Made by a program: the position numbers and the translations under genes. From a virus: a stretch of 36,451 bases of DNA. Numbering within the stretch: the stretch's first letter is position 1; each line of letters starts with the position of its first letter. The stretch lies in IMG/VR virus record IMGVR_UViG_3300034957_000044, positions 1 through 36,451 of that record; one strand, 5' to 3'. The notes below the pieces were generated by a model. That model worked only from the letters and a program-made list of their open reading frames with translations. It was not told the origin of the DNA and did not search any database. Below are positions 1 to 7,799 of this stretch, piece after piece.

Positions 1-127
1 ACCGGCTGGTGCAGTGGCGGGACGCGGTGGATCCGGTGGCGGTGGGCATGGGCCGCGGCACGTACGAGTCGCTGAAGACGGACCTGAAGGAGGCCGGTTT
101 CGTGCGGCCGCAGGACCGGCCCGCGGT
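1..127. repeat. Terminal direct repeat (copy 1), circular-contig overlap
   Basis: These 127 bases are identical to positions 36325-36451, and the terminase reading frame continues unbroken across the join. A 127-base exact overlap equals a common largest assembly k-mer. I therefore read it as an assembly overlap of a circular or circularly permuted molecule, not a biological terminal repeat. Unique length would be 36,324 bp. Confidence 0.95.
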
Positions 128-452
128 GCCTGTGCGTGGTGAGGACGACGACCCGCACCCGCCGCAGCGTGGGGACCTGGCGGTGCTGACCGGCGTCGAC
201 ATGGCGGCCGCGTGCGGGCAGCTGGTCGACGCGGTGCGCGAGCGGACGTTCCGCCACGTGCCATCGCAGCAGCTCGATGATGCGGTCGCGGTGGGGCGTA
301 CGCGTAAAGTGGGTGAAACGATCTTGTGGGCGAGGGCCGGCACGGACACGGATGTGACCGGGCTGGTGGTGGTGACCGAGGCGCGGTGGGTGTTCTACGC
401 CCGGCAGGGCGTGACGGTCGAGGTGGAATGGGATCCGATCGGCGTGTGGTGA
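1..452 (+). CDS. terL: Terminase large subunit, C-terminal part (continues from 35193-36324)
   Basis: This is the C-terminal end of the large terminase, open from the first base because the contig was cut inside the gene. Joined to 35193-36324 it gives a 527-aa protein in one frame (1584 nt including stop). The part here belongs to the RNase H-fold nuclease domain that cuts the concatemer during packaging. It ends in a beta-rich stretch before the stop at 450-452. A strong GAGGAGG ribosome site for the next gene overlaps the stop. An internal ATG at position 9 is not a real start. See the other half for the ATPase motifs. Confidence 0.93.
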   Translation, partial: RLVQWRDAVDPVAVGMGRGTYESLKTDLKEAGFVRPQDRPAVPVRGEDDDPHPPQRGDLAVLTGVDMAAACGQLVDAVRERTFRHVPSQQLDDAVAVGRTRKVGETILWARAGTDTDVTGLVVVTEARWVFYARQGVTVEVEWDPIGVW

Positions 453-462
453 GGAGGCGACG

Positions 463-675
463 GTGACGGTGTTGTCGGCGCGGTGGCGTCCACGCTGGGA
501 TGTGGCCGTCGCCCGGGCGGCCGGCCTCGCTGGCGCCGGCGTACGGCTGGTCGGCCGCGGCCTGCCGGGAACCGCGGGCCCGCTGATCGTGTCGTTGGGG
601 TTGTGGATGGCGTGGCGGCCGCTCGGCGTGGTGTTCGCCGGCGCCGTGCTGTGGGCTCTCGATCGGAGGGTCTGA
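463..675 (+). CDS. Small membrane protein between terminase and portal
   Basis: 70 aa, GTG start 5 bases after the GAGGAGG ribosome site at 451-457. The basic N-terminus is followed by two hydrophobic segments (roughly residues 16-35 and 38-66, rich in G, A, V, L) and a short basic tail, so a small integral membrane protein is likely. Its TGA overlaps the ATG of the next ORF (TGATG), implying translational coupling. Small unknown ORFs at this position between terL and portal are common in actinophages. No function is recognised. Confidence 0.6.
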   Translation: MTVLSARWRPRWDVAVARAAGLAGAGVRLVGRGLPGTAGPLIVSLGLWMAWRPLGVVFAGAVLWALDRRV

Positions 676-791
676 TGGAGATGTCCGCGGTGAGCCCGGG
701 GGTCGCTGCCCGGGCAAGGAAACGCGGTGGCGCCCCGGCGGTGTCGGCGAGCGACCGACCCGGCCGGGGACCGTCAAGGCGAGCGAACTGA
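675..791 (+). CDS. Short basic peptide, hypothetical
   Basis: 38 aa, rich in Ala, Arg, Gly and Ser, with no recognisable domain. The only support is context: its ATG overlaps the preceding stop (TGATG at 673-677) and its own stop overlaps the portal start in the same way (TGATG at 789-793). The ORF therefore fills the gap exactly as a translationally coupled link would. It could be only a ribosome-delivery leader for portal, or non-coding sequence. Confidence 0.4.
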   Translation: MEMSAVSPGVAARARKRGGAPAVSASDRPGRGPSRRAN

Positions 792-2026
792 TGGGCATCT
801 GGTTCGGCACCAAGCCGGCGCAGGAACGCCGCTACAACGGCTTCTCCGTCTCGTCGTGGGGGAACACCGCCCCACCGGCGCCGGCCGGCGTCCGTGACTC
901 GCTGACCGCGCTGACCGCCTCGTCCGAGGTGAGCCTGCAGACGGTCGCGATGTGGGCCGCCGTCGACCTCGTCAGCTCGCTGGGCAGCGAACTCCCGATC
1001 GACGTCATCCGCGGGTCCGGATCGTCGAAGAAGATCTTGCCGCTACCGGCCTATCTGCAGGACCCGGGCGGCGACGGGTACGGCATCGAGGACTGGATCG
1101 CCCAGCTGCTCGTGAACTGGATGCTGCGGGGCAACAACAACGGGAAGATCCTCGGCTGGTCGCGGGACTCCAATTCGGCGTGGCCCACGCAGATCCAGCT
1201 CATCCACCCCGACCGGGTGAGCGGCTGCTACGACGAGAATGGCCGGCCCGAGTGGCGGGTATCCGGCATGGACGTCGCGCCCGGGCAGATGTGGCACCGC
1301 CGGGTGCACACGATCTCCGGCCGGCTGATGGGCTTGTCTCCGGTGCAATACCAGGCATCCACCCTCGGCCTCACCCTGTCCGCGACCAGGTTCGGGCTTG
1401 ACTGGTTCTCCGAGGGCGCGCACCCGTCCGCGATCCTGCAGTCGAGCACGCCGCTGAACGAGACAAGGACGAAGGGCGCGAAGGCAGCGTTCTTGCGCGC
1501 GGTCCGCGGCCGCGAACCGGTGACGCTGGACGGGACCTGGGAGTACAAGACGATCCAGGTCAACCCGGAGGAGTCCCAGTTCCTGGAGACGAACAAGTTC
1601 TCCCAGGCGCAGGTGGCCAGGATCTTCGGGCCGGGCATGGCCGAGGTTCTCGGTTACGAGTCCGGCGGCTCTCTGACCTACAGCACGGTGGAGGGCCGCT
1701 CCCAGCACCTGCTCGTCTACGCGCTGAACAAGTGGCTGCGCCGGGTTGAGCGGGTCCTGACATCGATGCTGCCCCGCGGCCAGTACGCCCGCCTCAACCG
1801 GTCCGCGCTGCTGGAGCCGACCGTGCTCGACCGGTGGCGCGTCTACCAGCTGCAGCTGTCCACGAAGGCGCGCACCGTCAACGAGGTCCGCGACGATGAG
1901 GACTGGCCGCCGGTGCCCTGGGGCAATGAGCCGCCGGCCGCGCCCGCCCCGATCCCGGCGCCGGCCGATCCGGCGAACCCGCCAGCAGACCCGACGATGG
2001 GAGACCCCGGTGCACAACAAGGCTGA
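791..2026 (+). CDS. Phage portal protein, HK97 family
   Basis: 411 aa, a usual length for the HK97-type portal family. The portal forms the dodecameric ring at the unique capsid vertex through which DNA is packaged and to which the connector binds. Family-typical stretches include a SLQTVAMWAAVDLVSS-like N-terminal helix (about residues 48-65), a G-rich NNNGKI segment (about 115-122), a stem-like central region with RFGLDWFSEGAHPSAIL (about 200-216), and an F-Q-AQVARIFGP segment (about 270-280). The tail is Pro/Ala-rich. Start ATG overlaps the preceding stop. The 3' end overlaps the protease start by 17 bases. Confidence 0.93.
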   Translation: MGIWFGTKPAQERRYNGFSVSSWGNTAPPAPAGVRDSLTALTASSEVSLQTVAMWAAVDLVSSLGSELPIDVIRGSGSSKKILPLPAYLQDPGGDGYGIEDWIAQLLVNWMLRGNNNGKILGWSRDSNSAWPTQIQLIHPDRVSGCYDENGRPEWRVSGMDVAPGQMWHRRVHTISGRLMGLSPVQYQASTLGLTLSATRFGLDWFSEGAHPSAILQSSTPLNETRTKGAKAAFLRAVRGREPVTLDGTWEYKTIQVNPEESQFLETNKFSQAQVARIFGPGMAEVLGYESGGSLTYSTVEGRSQHLLVYALNKWLRRVERVLTSMLPRGQYARLNRSALLEPTVLDRWRVYQLQLSTKARTVNEVRDDEDWPPVPWGNEPPAAPAPIPAPADPANPPADPTMGDPGAQQG

Positions 2027-2687
2027 CCGCGCGACCCGCCGCGGGACGGAGACACGCGCCTACCCGGTCCGCCTGGAGGTCCGCGCCGCCAGCGCCGAGC
2101 AGGCCACGATCGAGGGCTACGCGTCGGTGACCGAAGCCCCGTACGAGATGTACGACTTCCTCGGCTCGTACACCGAGGTGATCCGGAACGGCGCGTTCGC
2201 GAAGACCCTCGCCGAGAACCCGCAGGTGCAGCTGCTACTCAACCACGGCGGCCTGTCGATGGCCTACACCCGGGCCGGGACGTTGCGCCTGGCCGAGGAC
2301 TCCACCGGTCTGCACATCGCCGCCGACGTGAACACGGGCCGTTCCGACGTGCGGGACATGGTGGCGGCGCTCGCCGACGGCAACGTCGACGAGATGTCGT
2401 TCGCGTTCCGTGTGCCGGCGGGCAAGTCGCAGTGGTCCCCGGATTACGACCAGCGGGACATCCTCGAGGTGGACATGCACCGCGGTGACGTCTCGGTGGT
2501 GAACTTCGGGGCGAACCCGGCCACCGCGGCGGCGGTGCGCGGGCAGGACCTCGACGCCATGGACGAGACGGCGGCGCGGGAGTTGTACGAGCGGCTCGGC
2601 CGCCGCCTCGCCTCGCCGGCGTCGGCGGGGCCGCGGGGATTCGAGCTTGATCTTTTCCAGACCGAGCTGGATATGCTTGCGTCCTGA
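2010..2687 (+). CDS. HK97-type prohead protease (U35-like)
   Basis: 225 aa from a GTG at 2010 with GGGAG 7 bases upstream. A longer reading upstream would lie wholly inside portal and has no ribosome site. The serine protease matures the prohead by removing the capsid protein's N-terminal delta domain and then itself. Visible family features are an IEGYASV start of the core (about 35-41), the catalytic histidine in LLLNHGG (H79) and the catalytic serine in DEMSFAFRV (S130). A DVSVVNFGANPAT segment follows (about 160-172). It sits between portal and capsid as in HK97. The C-terminal 45 aa are a variable helical tail. Confidence 0.93.
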   Translation: MHNKADRATRRGTETRAYPVRLEVRAASAEQATIEGYASVTEAPYEMYDFLGSYTEVIRNGAFAKTLAENPQVQLLLNHGGLSMAYTRAGTLRLAEDSTGLHIAADVNTGRSDVRDMVAALADGNVDEMSFAFRVPAGKSQWSPDYDQRDILEVDMHRGDVSVVNFGANPATAAAVRGQDLDAMDETAARELYERLGRRLASPASAGPRGFELDLFQTELDMLAS

Positions 2688-2821
2688 AACAACTGAACAT
2701 TTGTCTGTGCGGCTAGCCGGGCCGCGAGCCGGACCCCGAACGTAGGGGCACCACTCGCAGGAACCACTCGACGTGAGCAGACCCACCGAACCCGATCGAC
2801 AAGAGGGGGGTGGGGACTCTC
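2688..2821 (+). other. Intergenic gap before major capsid gene
   Basis: About 130 bases without an ORF, unusual in this otherwise overlapped structural operon. It ends in a purine-rich AAGAGGGGGG ribosome site at 2801-2810. I see no convincing -35/-10 pair or terminator hairpin. A structural-gene promoter or mRNA processing site is possible but not shown. Confidence 0.4.
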
Positions 2822-4318
2822 ATGCTGGAGTTCCTGCGGCAGCAGCTCGCGAAGCTGCTCGAACGGCGGGCCGCGCTGCGGTCCGACCTGGACAAGGTGA
2901 TCGCCGAGGCACGCTCGGCGAAACGTGACCTGACCGACGACGAGAAGACCCGGTTCACGGCCGGCACCGAGGAGCTGCGCAAGCTCAACGGCGACGAGGA
3001 CGACCTCAAGCGTCAGATCGCCGATGCCGAGGAGACCGAGCGGCGCGAGCAGGCAGCCGCGTCGGGCCGGGCCGAGACCGGGCAGACCGGGCAGCAGCGC
3101 ACCGGCGGCGCGACCATCACCAGCGAGCCGCAGGTGTACGGGCGCGGTTCCGGCCGGTCCTACTTCCACGATCTCGCCCTCGGGCAGCTGCGCCACGACC
3201 CGGCCGCCCTCGGCCGGCTGGATCGCCACGCGGCCGAGCTGCGCGTCGAGCTGCCCGCCCGGGAGGCGCGCCGCGAGGCGCGGTCCCGCGAGCAGATGGA
3301 TGACCTCGGGTCGTCCGAGCGGTGGCGTGACGAGCAGCGGGCGGCCGCGTTCGAAACCCGCGTCAACCCGAACCGCACCGACGGGCAGGGCGGCTACTTC
3401 GTGCCGCCGCTGTGGCTGATCGACCAGTTCGTCGGGCTGCCCCGGTTCGGGCGGCCGTTCGCCGACAGCGTGCGCGGCATGGAACTGCCGGCCGGCACCG
3501 ACTCGATCAACCTGCCGAAGGTGGCGACCGGCACGGCGACGGGCGCGCAGACCGCCGACGGTGCTGCGGTCACCTCGACGGACCTGACCGACACCAGCGT
3601 CTCCGCGTCGGTGTACACGGTGGCCGGTCAGCAGGACGTGGCGATGCAGCTGCTCGACCAGTCGCCCGCGCCGGGCTTCGACCAGATCATCTTCTCGGAT
3701 CTGCTCGCCGACCTGGCGCTGCGGCAGGACGTGTATGCGCTGAACGGTTCCGGGTCGTCCGGGCAGCCGACCGGCGCCCTCAACGTCTCCTCACCGAACT
3801 CGGTCACGTACACCGATGCGTCGCCGACGCTGCCGGAGATGTACGTGCCGTGGGTCCAGTCCGTGAGCCAGATCTTCTCCAACCGGAAGATGCCGGCGAC
3901 CGCGACGTTCGTGATCCCGGCGATCTGGTACTGGGCATGCGCGAACCTCGACACGACGGGCCGCCCGCTCATCCAGCCGGTGCAGGGTGCCCCGTTCAAC
4001 CCGATGGCGCTGCAGACGGGTGAGATCGCCGAGGGCCCGGTCGGGAACCTGACCGTCGGTACGCCGGTGATCCTCGACGGGAACATCCCGACGAACCTCG
4101 GTGGCGGCACGAACGAGACGCGGATCCTCACCGCCCGCACCTCCGACCTGTACCTGTGGGAAGGGCCGATCCAGAGTCGCGTCCTGACCGAGGTGCTGTC
4201 CGGGACGCTGCAGATCCGGTTCCAGACCTTCCGATACGCGGCGTTCATGGCCAACCGGCTCCCGAAGGCGATCAGCATCGTCTCGGGCACCGGCATGATC
4301 CCGACGTCCGGCTACTGA
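2822..4318 (+). CDS. Major capsid protein, HK97 fold with N-terminal delta domain
   Basis: 498 aa from the ATG at 2822. An in-frame GTG at 2810 lies inside the ribosome site and is less likely. Residues about 1-85 are a charged coiled-coil delta domain (LERRAALRSDLDKVIAEA, then EELRKLNGDEDDLKRQI) expected to act as internal scaffold and be cleaved. A linker rich in Gly and Thr follows (85-115), and an Arg/Glu-rich helical stretch (130-180) before the HK97 core beginning near GGYFVPPLWL (about 193). The core shows the GMELPAGTDSINLPKV N-arm and the usual C-terminal FRYAAFMANRLPKAISIVSGTGM. Its position after the protease confirms the call. Confidence 0.95.
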   Translation: MLEFLRQQLAKLLERRAALRSDLDKVIAEARSAKRDLTDDEKTRFTAGTEELRKLNGDEDDLKRQIADAEETERREQAAASGRAETGQTGQQRTGGATITSEPQVYGRGSGRSYFHDLALGQLRHDPAALGRLDRHAAELRVELPAREARREARSREQMDDLGSSERWRDEQRAAAFETRVNPNRTDGQGGYFVPPLWLIDQFVGLPRFGRPFADSVRGMELPAGTDSINLPKVATGTATGAQTADGAAVTSTDLTDTSVSASVYTVAGQQDVAMQLLDQSPAPGFDQIIFSDLLADLALRQDVYALNGSGSSGQPTGALNVSSPNSVTYTDASPTLPEMYVPWVQSVSQIFSNRKMPATATFVIPAIWYWACANLDTTGRPLIQPVQGAPFNPMALQTGEIAEGPVGNLTVGTPVILDGNIPTNLGGGTNETRILTARTSDLYLWEGPIQSRVLTEVLSGTLQIRFQTFRYAAFMANRLPKAISIVSGTGMIPTSGY

Positions 4319-4333
4319 TCGGCGGCCCTGATC

Positions 4334-4699
4334 ATGGCTGACCTTCTCGCCGAACTGGGCGGCTACCGAGCCGAGCTCGCCCGCTACGACCGCCTCGGCC
4401 GGACCGAGCGGGCCGCGGCCGTCCGCGACCAGATCGACCGGCTGATCACCACGGTCAGCGCCGAGGCCGACCGTCTCGACGCGGTCTCGGACAACCACAT
4501 GAGCGCCGGCCAGGACCTGCAGGCCGCCCGGGCGACCATCGAGGCGCGCCGGCTGCGGGCCGCGCTCGCCGACCTAGGCGTCGCCCAGCCCGGGGCAGCC
4601 GAGCCCGAGGTGGCCGAGCTGGGCGTGCCCGAGACGGCCGCCGACAGCACGCCGCGGGAGACCGCGGTAACGACCAGGAAGGGGCGGGCCAATGCCTGA
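4334..4699 (+). CDS. Hypothetical protein, helical N-terminus, acidic tail
   Basis: 121 aa. The N-terminal 40 residues are a charged helix resembling small head-region ORFs of the form 'AELAGYRAELARYDRLGRTERAAAVRDQIDRL'-type. The rest is Ala/Glu/Pro-rich and probably disordered. It starts 15 bases after the capsid stop with only a weak ribosome site, and its last 8 bases overlap the next gene. Such proteins often follow the capsid gene in actinophages. Function is unknown; a head accessory role is a guess from position only. Confidence 0.65.
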   Translation: MADLLAELGGYRAELARYDRLGRTERAAAVRDQIDRLITTVSAEADRLDAVSDNHMSAGQDLQAARATIEARRLRAALADLGVAQPGAAEPEVAELGVPETAADSTPRETAVTTRKGRANA

Positions 4700-5273
4700 C
4701 CTCGTCAACGGCGTCTACCCGGTCAAGAACCCGCAGTGGCTGTCCAACGGCCAGCCGTCCGGCGTGTTCCGCGAGTCGCTGCCGCTCGGCCGCCTGCAGG
4801 CGGTGTCCAACATGGCGTCGCCCGGCACCGGCGTGATGCTGTCGGTGGCGTTGCCGCTGCAGGCCGGCGACGTCGTGACGTCGCTGACGTTCCTGTCCGG
4901 GGCGACCGCGGCCGCCACCCCGACGAACTGGTGGTTCGCCCTCTACGACACCAGCGCGACGGCGGTGCTGCTGCGGCAGAGCGCCGATCAGCTGACCGCG
5001 GCGTGGGCGGCGAACACCGCCAAGACGCTCGCGCTGGCCACCCCGTACACGGTGCCGGCGACGGGCGTGTACCGGGCGGCCGTGATGGTCGCCGCGGCCA
5101 CCCCGCCGACGATCGCCGGGCTGAGCCTGGAAGCCGCGGCGGCCGCCGGCGCGGTGGCGTCCGGGCAGCTGATCCTGGCGCAGACCTCCGGGTCCGCGCT
5201 GACCGGCACGGCCCCGGCCACGATCGCGACCCCGACGACGGTCGCGACCGTGGCGTACTGCGCCGCTACCTGA
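4692..5273 (+). CDS. Putative capsid decoration / head fibre-like structural protein
   Basis: 193 aa, rich in Ala, Thr, Val and Pro, with alternating hydrophobic beta-type stretches and no signal peptide. NWWFALYDTSATAVLLRQS (about 77-95) and TPYTVPATGVYRAAVMVAAATPPTIAGLS (about 117-145) look like strands of a jelly-roll or beta-sandwich. Similar low-complexity beta proteins encoded just after the capsid gene are virion components in many actinophages. The exact role (decoration, fibre) is inference. A strong hairpin follows the stop at 5294-5325. Confidence 0.6.
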   Translation: MPDLVNGVYPVKNPQWLSNGQPSGVFRESLPLGRLQAVSNMASPGTGVMLSVALPLQAGDVVTSLTFLSGATAAATPTNWWFALYDTSATAVLLRQSADQLTAAWAANTAKTLALATPYTVPATGVYRAAVMVAAATPPTIAGLSLEAAAAAGAVASGQLILAQTSGSALTGTAPATIATPTTVATVAYCAAT

Positions 5274-5293
5274 CCGCACGGGGCCGGGGAAAC

Positions 5294-5325
5294 GCCGGCC
5301 CGGGCACCCCAGGGCCCGGGCCGGC
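5294..5325 (+). terminator. Perfect 12-bp hairpin after decoration gene
   Basis: Arms GCCGGCCCGGGC (5294-5305) and GCCCGGGCCGGC (5314-5325) are exactly complementary around an 8-base loop. There is no T-tract, as is common in GC-rich actinobacteria. It could be a partial terminator that lowers expression of downstream genes relative to capsid, or an mRNA stabiliser. Confidence 0.5.
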
Positions 5326-5348
5326 CGACCCGCACGAGGGAGGTGCGC

Positions 5349-5948
5349 ATGGCCAGCAACCTGTACGCCGACCTGGAAGAGCTGAAACGAGCTCGGAAGG
5401 TCACCGACACCAACGACGACGTCGACCTCACCGCCGCGCTGCAGCGCGCCTCCCGCGCGCTCGACGAACGTTGCCGCGGCCTGGGCGGCCACTTCTACGC
5501 CGACAGCGTGGCGTCGGCGCGCGGCTACTACACCGCCGACGACGCGTACTACACCCGCAAGGGCGAGGTCCTGGCCGTCGACGACATCTCGTCGGCCGCC
5601 GGCCTGGTCGTGGAGGTCGGCGACGGCACCACCTGGGTGACGGTCACCGGCTACGACCTGGCCCCGGACAACGCGCTCGTGAAGGGCCGCGCCGTCGAGG
5701 GTCTGATCCGGCCGCTGGGCTGCTGGTCGACGTCGCCGCGGGTGCGGGTGACCGCCCTGTGGGGGTGGCCGGCGGTGCCGGACAACATCGCCCAGGCGAC
5801 GCTGCTGCTGGCCAACCGCCGGTTCATGCGCCGTAACTCGCCCGAAGGCGTGGCCGGCTGGGCTGACCAGGGGGCGATCCGGGTGTCCCGGTTCGACCCC
5901 GACATCGAAGACCTGGTCGCCGACTACGTGCTCCCGGGGATCGGCTGA
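5349..5948 (+). CDS. Head-tail connector (gp6-like adaptor)
   Basis: 199 aa from the ATG at 5349, 5 bases after GAGGGAGG (5336-5343). A GTG at 5343 overlaps that ribosome site and is rejected. HK97 gp6-like adaptors attach beneath the portal ring. Features are an N-terminal helix with DDVDLTAALQRASRALDERC (about 22-41), a beta-rich centre, and a C-terminal ALWGWPAVPDNIAQATLLLANRRFMRRNSPEG (about 134-165) typical of the family. The protein ends DLVADYVLPGIG. Its stop overlaps the next start. Confidence 0.75.
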   Translation: MASNLYADLEELKRARKVTDTNDDVDLTAALQRASRALDERCRGLGGHFYADSVASARGYYTADDAYYTRKGEVLAVDDISSAAGLVVEVGDGTTWVTVTGYDLAPDNALVKGRAVEGLIRPLGCWSTSPRVRVTALWGWPAVPDNIAQATLLLANRRFMRRNSPEGVAGWADQGAIRVSRFDPDIEDLVADYVLPGIG

Positions 5949-6358
5949 TGAACCTCGACGACGTGATGGACGAGGTCGCGGCCGTGCTCGCCCAGATTTC
6001 CGGGCTGCGTGTGCACGCCTACCCGCCGGACTCGCTGACCGACCCGGCCGGCTACGTGTCGTACCCGCAGAGCGTCGACTTCGACCAGACGTACGGCCGC
6101 GGCGAGGATCAGTTCACCGACCTGCCGATGGTGCTGGTCGCGTCCCGGGTGACCGACCGGGCGGCCCGGACCACGGTCTCCCGCTGGGCGGCCGGTTCCG
6201 GCGCGCAGTCCGTGAAGGCCCACATGGAAGCCCACACCTGGCAGTCGTGTGACGACCTGACCGTGACGTCGTGCGAGTTCGACATCGAAACGATCGCAGG
6301 CCAGCCGTATCTCGCCGCGGTCTTCAAGGCAACTGTCGTAGGCCCGGGAGAGGACTGA
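5948..6358 (+). CDS. Putative tail terminator / head-tail joining protein
   Basis: 136 aa. ATG at 5948 overlaps the previous stop (TGATG). The order connector, then a ~135-aa alpha/beta protein, then tail tube matches the position of tail terminator proteins that cap the tube and join it to the head. N-terminal helix NLDDVMDEVAAVLAQISGLRVHAYPPDSL (2-30) and central strand LPMVLVASRVTDRAA (58-72) resemble that family. Assignment is by size, order and general pattern, without a diagnostic motif. Confidence 0.6.
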   Translation: MNLDDVMDEVAAVLAQISGLRVHAYPPDSLTDPAGYVSYPQSVDFDQTYGRGEDQFTDLPMVLVASRVTDRAARTTVSRWAAGSGAQSVKAHMEAHTWQSCDDLTVTSCEFDIETIAGQPYLAAVFKATVVGPGED

Positions 6359-6867
6359 TGGCCACCACCCTGAACGCGATCGTCACGGCGTCGATAACGA
6401 CGACGTTCCGCAACATTCTCGACCTGTCCACACCGGTCGACACCCTGTCCGAGATCAAGAAGATCGAGCTGGCCAACGGCACGTCGGCGAACCAGGCCGA
6501 CCTGTGTTTCCACGACCAGCGCACCGTCGCCGCCTCGGGTACCGACGCCATCGACCTCGCCGGGTCGCTGGCCGGGCCGTTCGGCGCGGCGCAGGTGTTC
6601 GTGGAGCTGCGCGCCGTCTTCGTGTTCGCGGCGGCGGCGAACACCAACAACGTCCGGGTCAACAGGCCAGCGAGCAACGGCGTGCCGCTGTTCCTGGCCG
6701 CGTCCGACGGCATCGACGTCCCGCCCGGCGGGCTGTTCATGTGGGCCTGCCCGGCCGACGGCAAGGTCACCGTGACGGCGGCCACGGGCGACCTGCTCAA
6801 CATCGACAACTCGGGTGCCGGCACGAGCGTCACGTACGACGTCGTGATCCTCGGCTGCTCGGCCTGA
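6358..6867 (+). CDS. Putative virion structural protein
   Basis: 169 aa from ATG at 6358, coupled to the previous gene through TGATG. The sequence is beta-rich and Ala/Thr-rich: TTTFRNILDLSTPVDTLSEIKKIELANGTSANQADL near the start and a C-terminal TVTAATGDLLNIDNSGAGTSVTYDVVILG. No enzyme motif is visible. It lies between the terminator-like and tail-tube genes, so a tail or head surface role is likely. I do not recognise the family with certainty. Confidence 0.6.
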   Translation: MATTLNAIVTASITTTFRNILDLSTPVDTLSEIKKIELANGTSANQADLCFHDQRTVAASGTDAIDLAGSLAGPFGAAQVFVELRAVFVFAAAANTNNVRVNRPASNGVPLFLAASDGIDVPPGGLFMWACPADGKVTVTAATGDLLNIDNSGAGTSVTYDVVILGCSA

Positions 6868-6880
6868 GAGGGGGCTCGTC

Positions 6881-7282
6881 GTGGCGCGCAAGCACTCCAA
6901 GCTGACCGTGATCATCATCGCGGGCAACAACATCTCCACGGACTGCACGGACTCTCAGTGCGAGCAGAGCAGCGGCACCGAGGACACGACCACGTACGGC
7001 AAGAACGCCGTCGTCAAGGACCCGACCCTGCTCGACGGGGCGTTCTCCTGCAGCGGCAAGTACGCCGATGGTGCGACTGGCCCGCGGGCCGTCCTCAAGC
7101 CGCTGGTCGGCACGAAGGTCAACGTGAAGTACCGCCCAGAGGGCACCGGCTCGAACCTGCCGCAGGACAGCTTCGACGCGGTCATCACCAAGTACGCCGA
7201 AACCGCGCCGGTCGCCGGCTACCGCTCGTGGGCCCTCGAAACCGAGCCGTCCGACGTGTGGGACCCGACCCCGCAGACCTGA
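6881..7282 (+). CDS. Major tail (tube) protein
   Basis: 133 aa from a GTG at 6881 with GAGAGGGGG upstream (6865-6874). Residues GTEDTTTYGKNAVVKDPTLLDGAFSCSGKYADGATGP (about 31-67) carry the pattern of a small siphovirus tail-tube protein: a charged, Asp-rich loop followed by a beta strand and a Gly-Pro turn. The end YRSWALETEPSDVWDPTPQT is also tube-like. The next gene is the tail assembly chaperone, which is the expected order. Hexamers would stack along the tape measure to form the tail tube. Confidence 0.72.
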   Translation: MARKHSKLTVIIIAGNNISTDCTDSQCEQSSGTEDTTTYGKNAVVKDPTLLDGAFSCSGKYADGATGPRAVLKPLVGTKVNVKYRPEGTGSNLPQDSFDAVITKYAETAPVAGYRSWALETEPSDVWDPTPQT

Positions 7283-7293
7283 GGAGCAGCAGC

Positions 7294-7638
7294 ATGACCG
7301 AATACGCCAGCTTCGACGACCTCGTCTCCGGCGTCCTCGAGGACGGCGCCGAGGACCTCACCCTGCCCTCCGGCAAGGTGGTCCGGGTGCGCGGTCTGTC
7401 CCGGCACGAGCTGATCTTCAACGGTAAGGGCACCGAGGACACCGCGCTGATCGAGCGCCGCAACGTCGTCGCCTGCCTCGTCGAGCCGAAGCTCACCCTT
7501 CCCCAGGTGGAGCAGTGGCAGCGCACGTCCCCGGCCGGCGGAGACCTCCGGGTGCTGTCGGAGAAGATCCGCGACCTGTCCGGGCTCGGCGAGGGGGCCG
7601 ACAAAAGCGATCTACGAGAGGTTCGAAGAGAGGCCTGA
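7294..7638 (+). CDS. Tail assembly chaperone, short form (gpG-like)
   Basis: 114 aa with GAGGAGC ribosome site at 7281-7287. It begins ASFDDLVSGVLEDGAEDLTLPSGKVVRVRGLSRHEL and contains the NVVACLVEPKLTLPQVEQWQ segment typical of actinophage gpG-like chaperones, which hold the tape measure during tail assembly. The 3' end overlaps a second frame that encodes the gpT-like extension, see 7294-7795. Confidence 0.88.
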   Translation: MTEYASFDDLVSGVLEDGAEDLTLPSGKVVRVRGLSRHELIFNGKGTEDTALIERRNVVACLVEPKLTLPQVEQWQRTSPAGGDLRVLSEKIRDLSGLGEGADKSDLREVRREA

Positions 7639-7795
7639 CGAGGAGTTCGACCACTTCCTGGTGCTGAAGCTGGGCTGGCGGTCGGTGGCGGAGATGCGCC
7701 GCGGCATGTCGGCGGCCGAGTGGCAGCGGTGGAGCCTCTACTTCCAGCGGCGCAACCAGGAACGCGAGTTGGCGATCGAGCAGGCGAAGAGGTGA
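7294..7795 (+). CDS. Tail assembly chaperone, frameshifted long form (gpG-T-like)
   Basis: After the zero-frame GAC AAA (7600-7605), the frame one base downstream opens and reads AIYERFEERPDEEF, then LKLGWRSVAEM and AAEWQRWSLYFQRRNQERELA to the TGA at 7793-7795. This is a classic gpT-like domain with no start of its own at a suitable place. Reaching it needs a +1 (166 aa) or -2 (167 aa) shift; the -1 frame hits TGA after about 20 codons. Candidate slip sites are the five-G run 7592-7596 and the AAAA run 7603-7606. The fusion is inferred from homology pattern and position before the tape measure gene. Confidence 0.8.
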
Positions 7796-7799
7796 GCAG

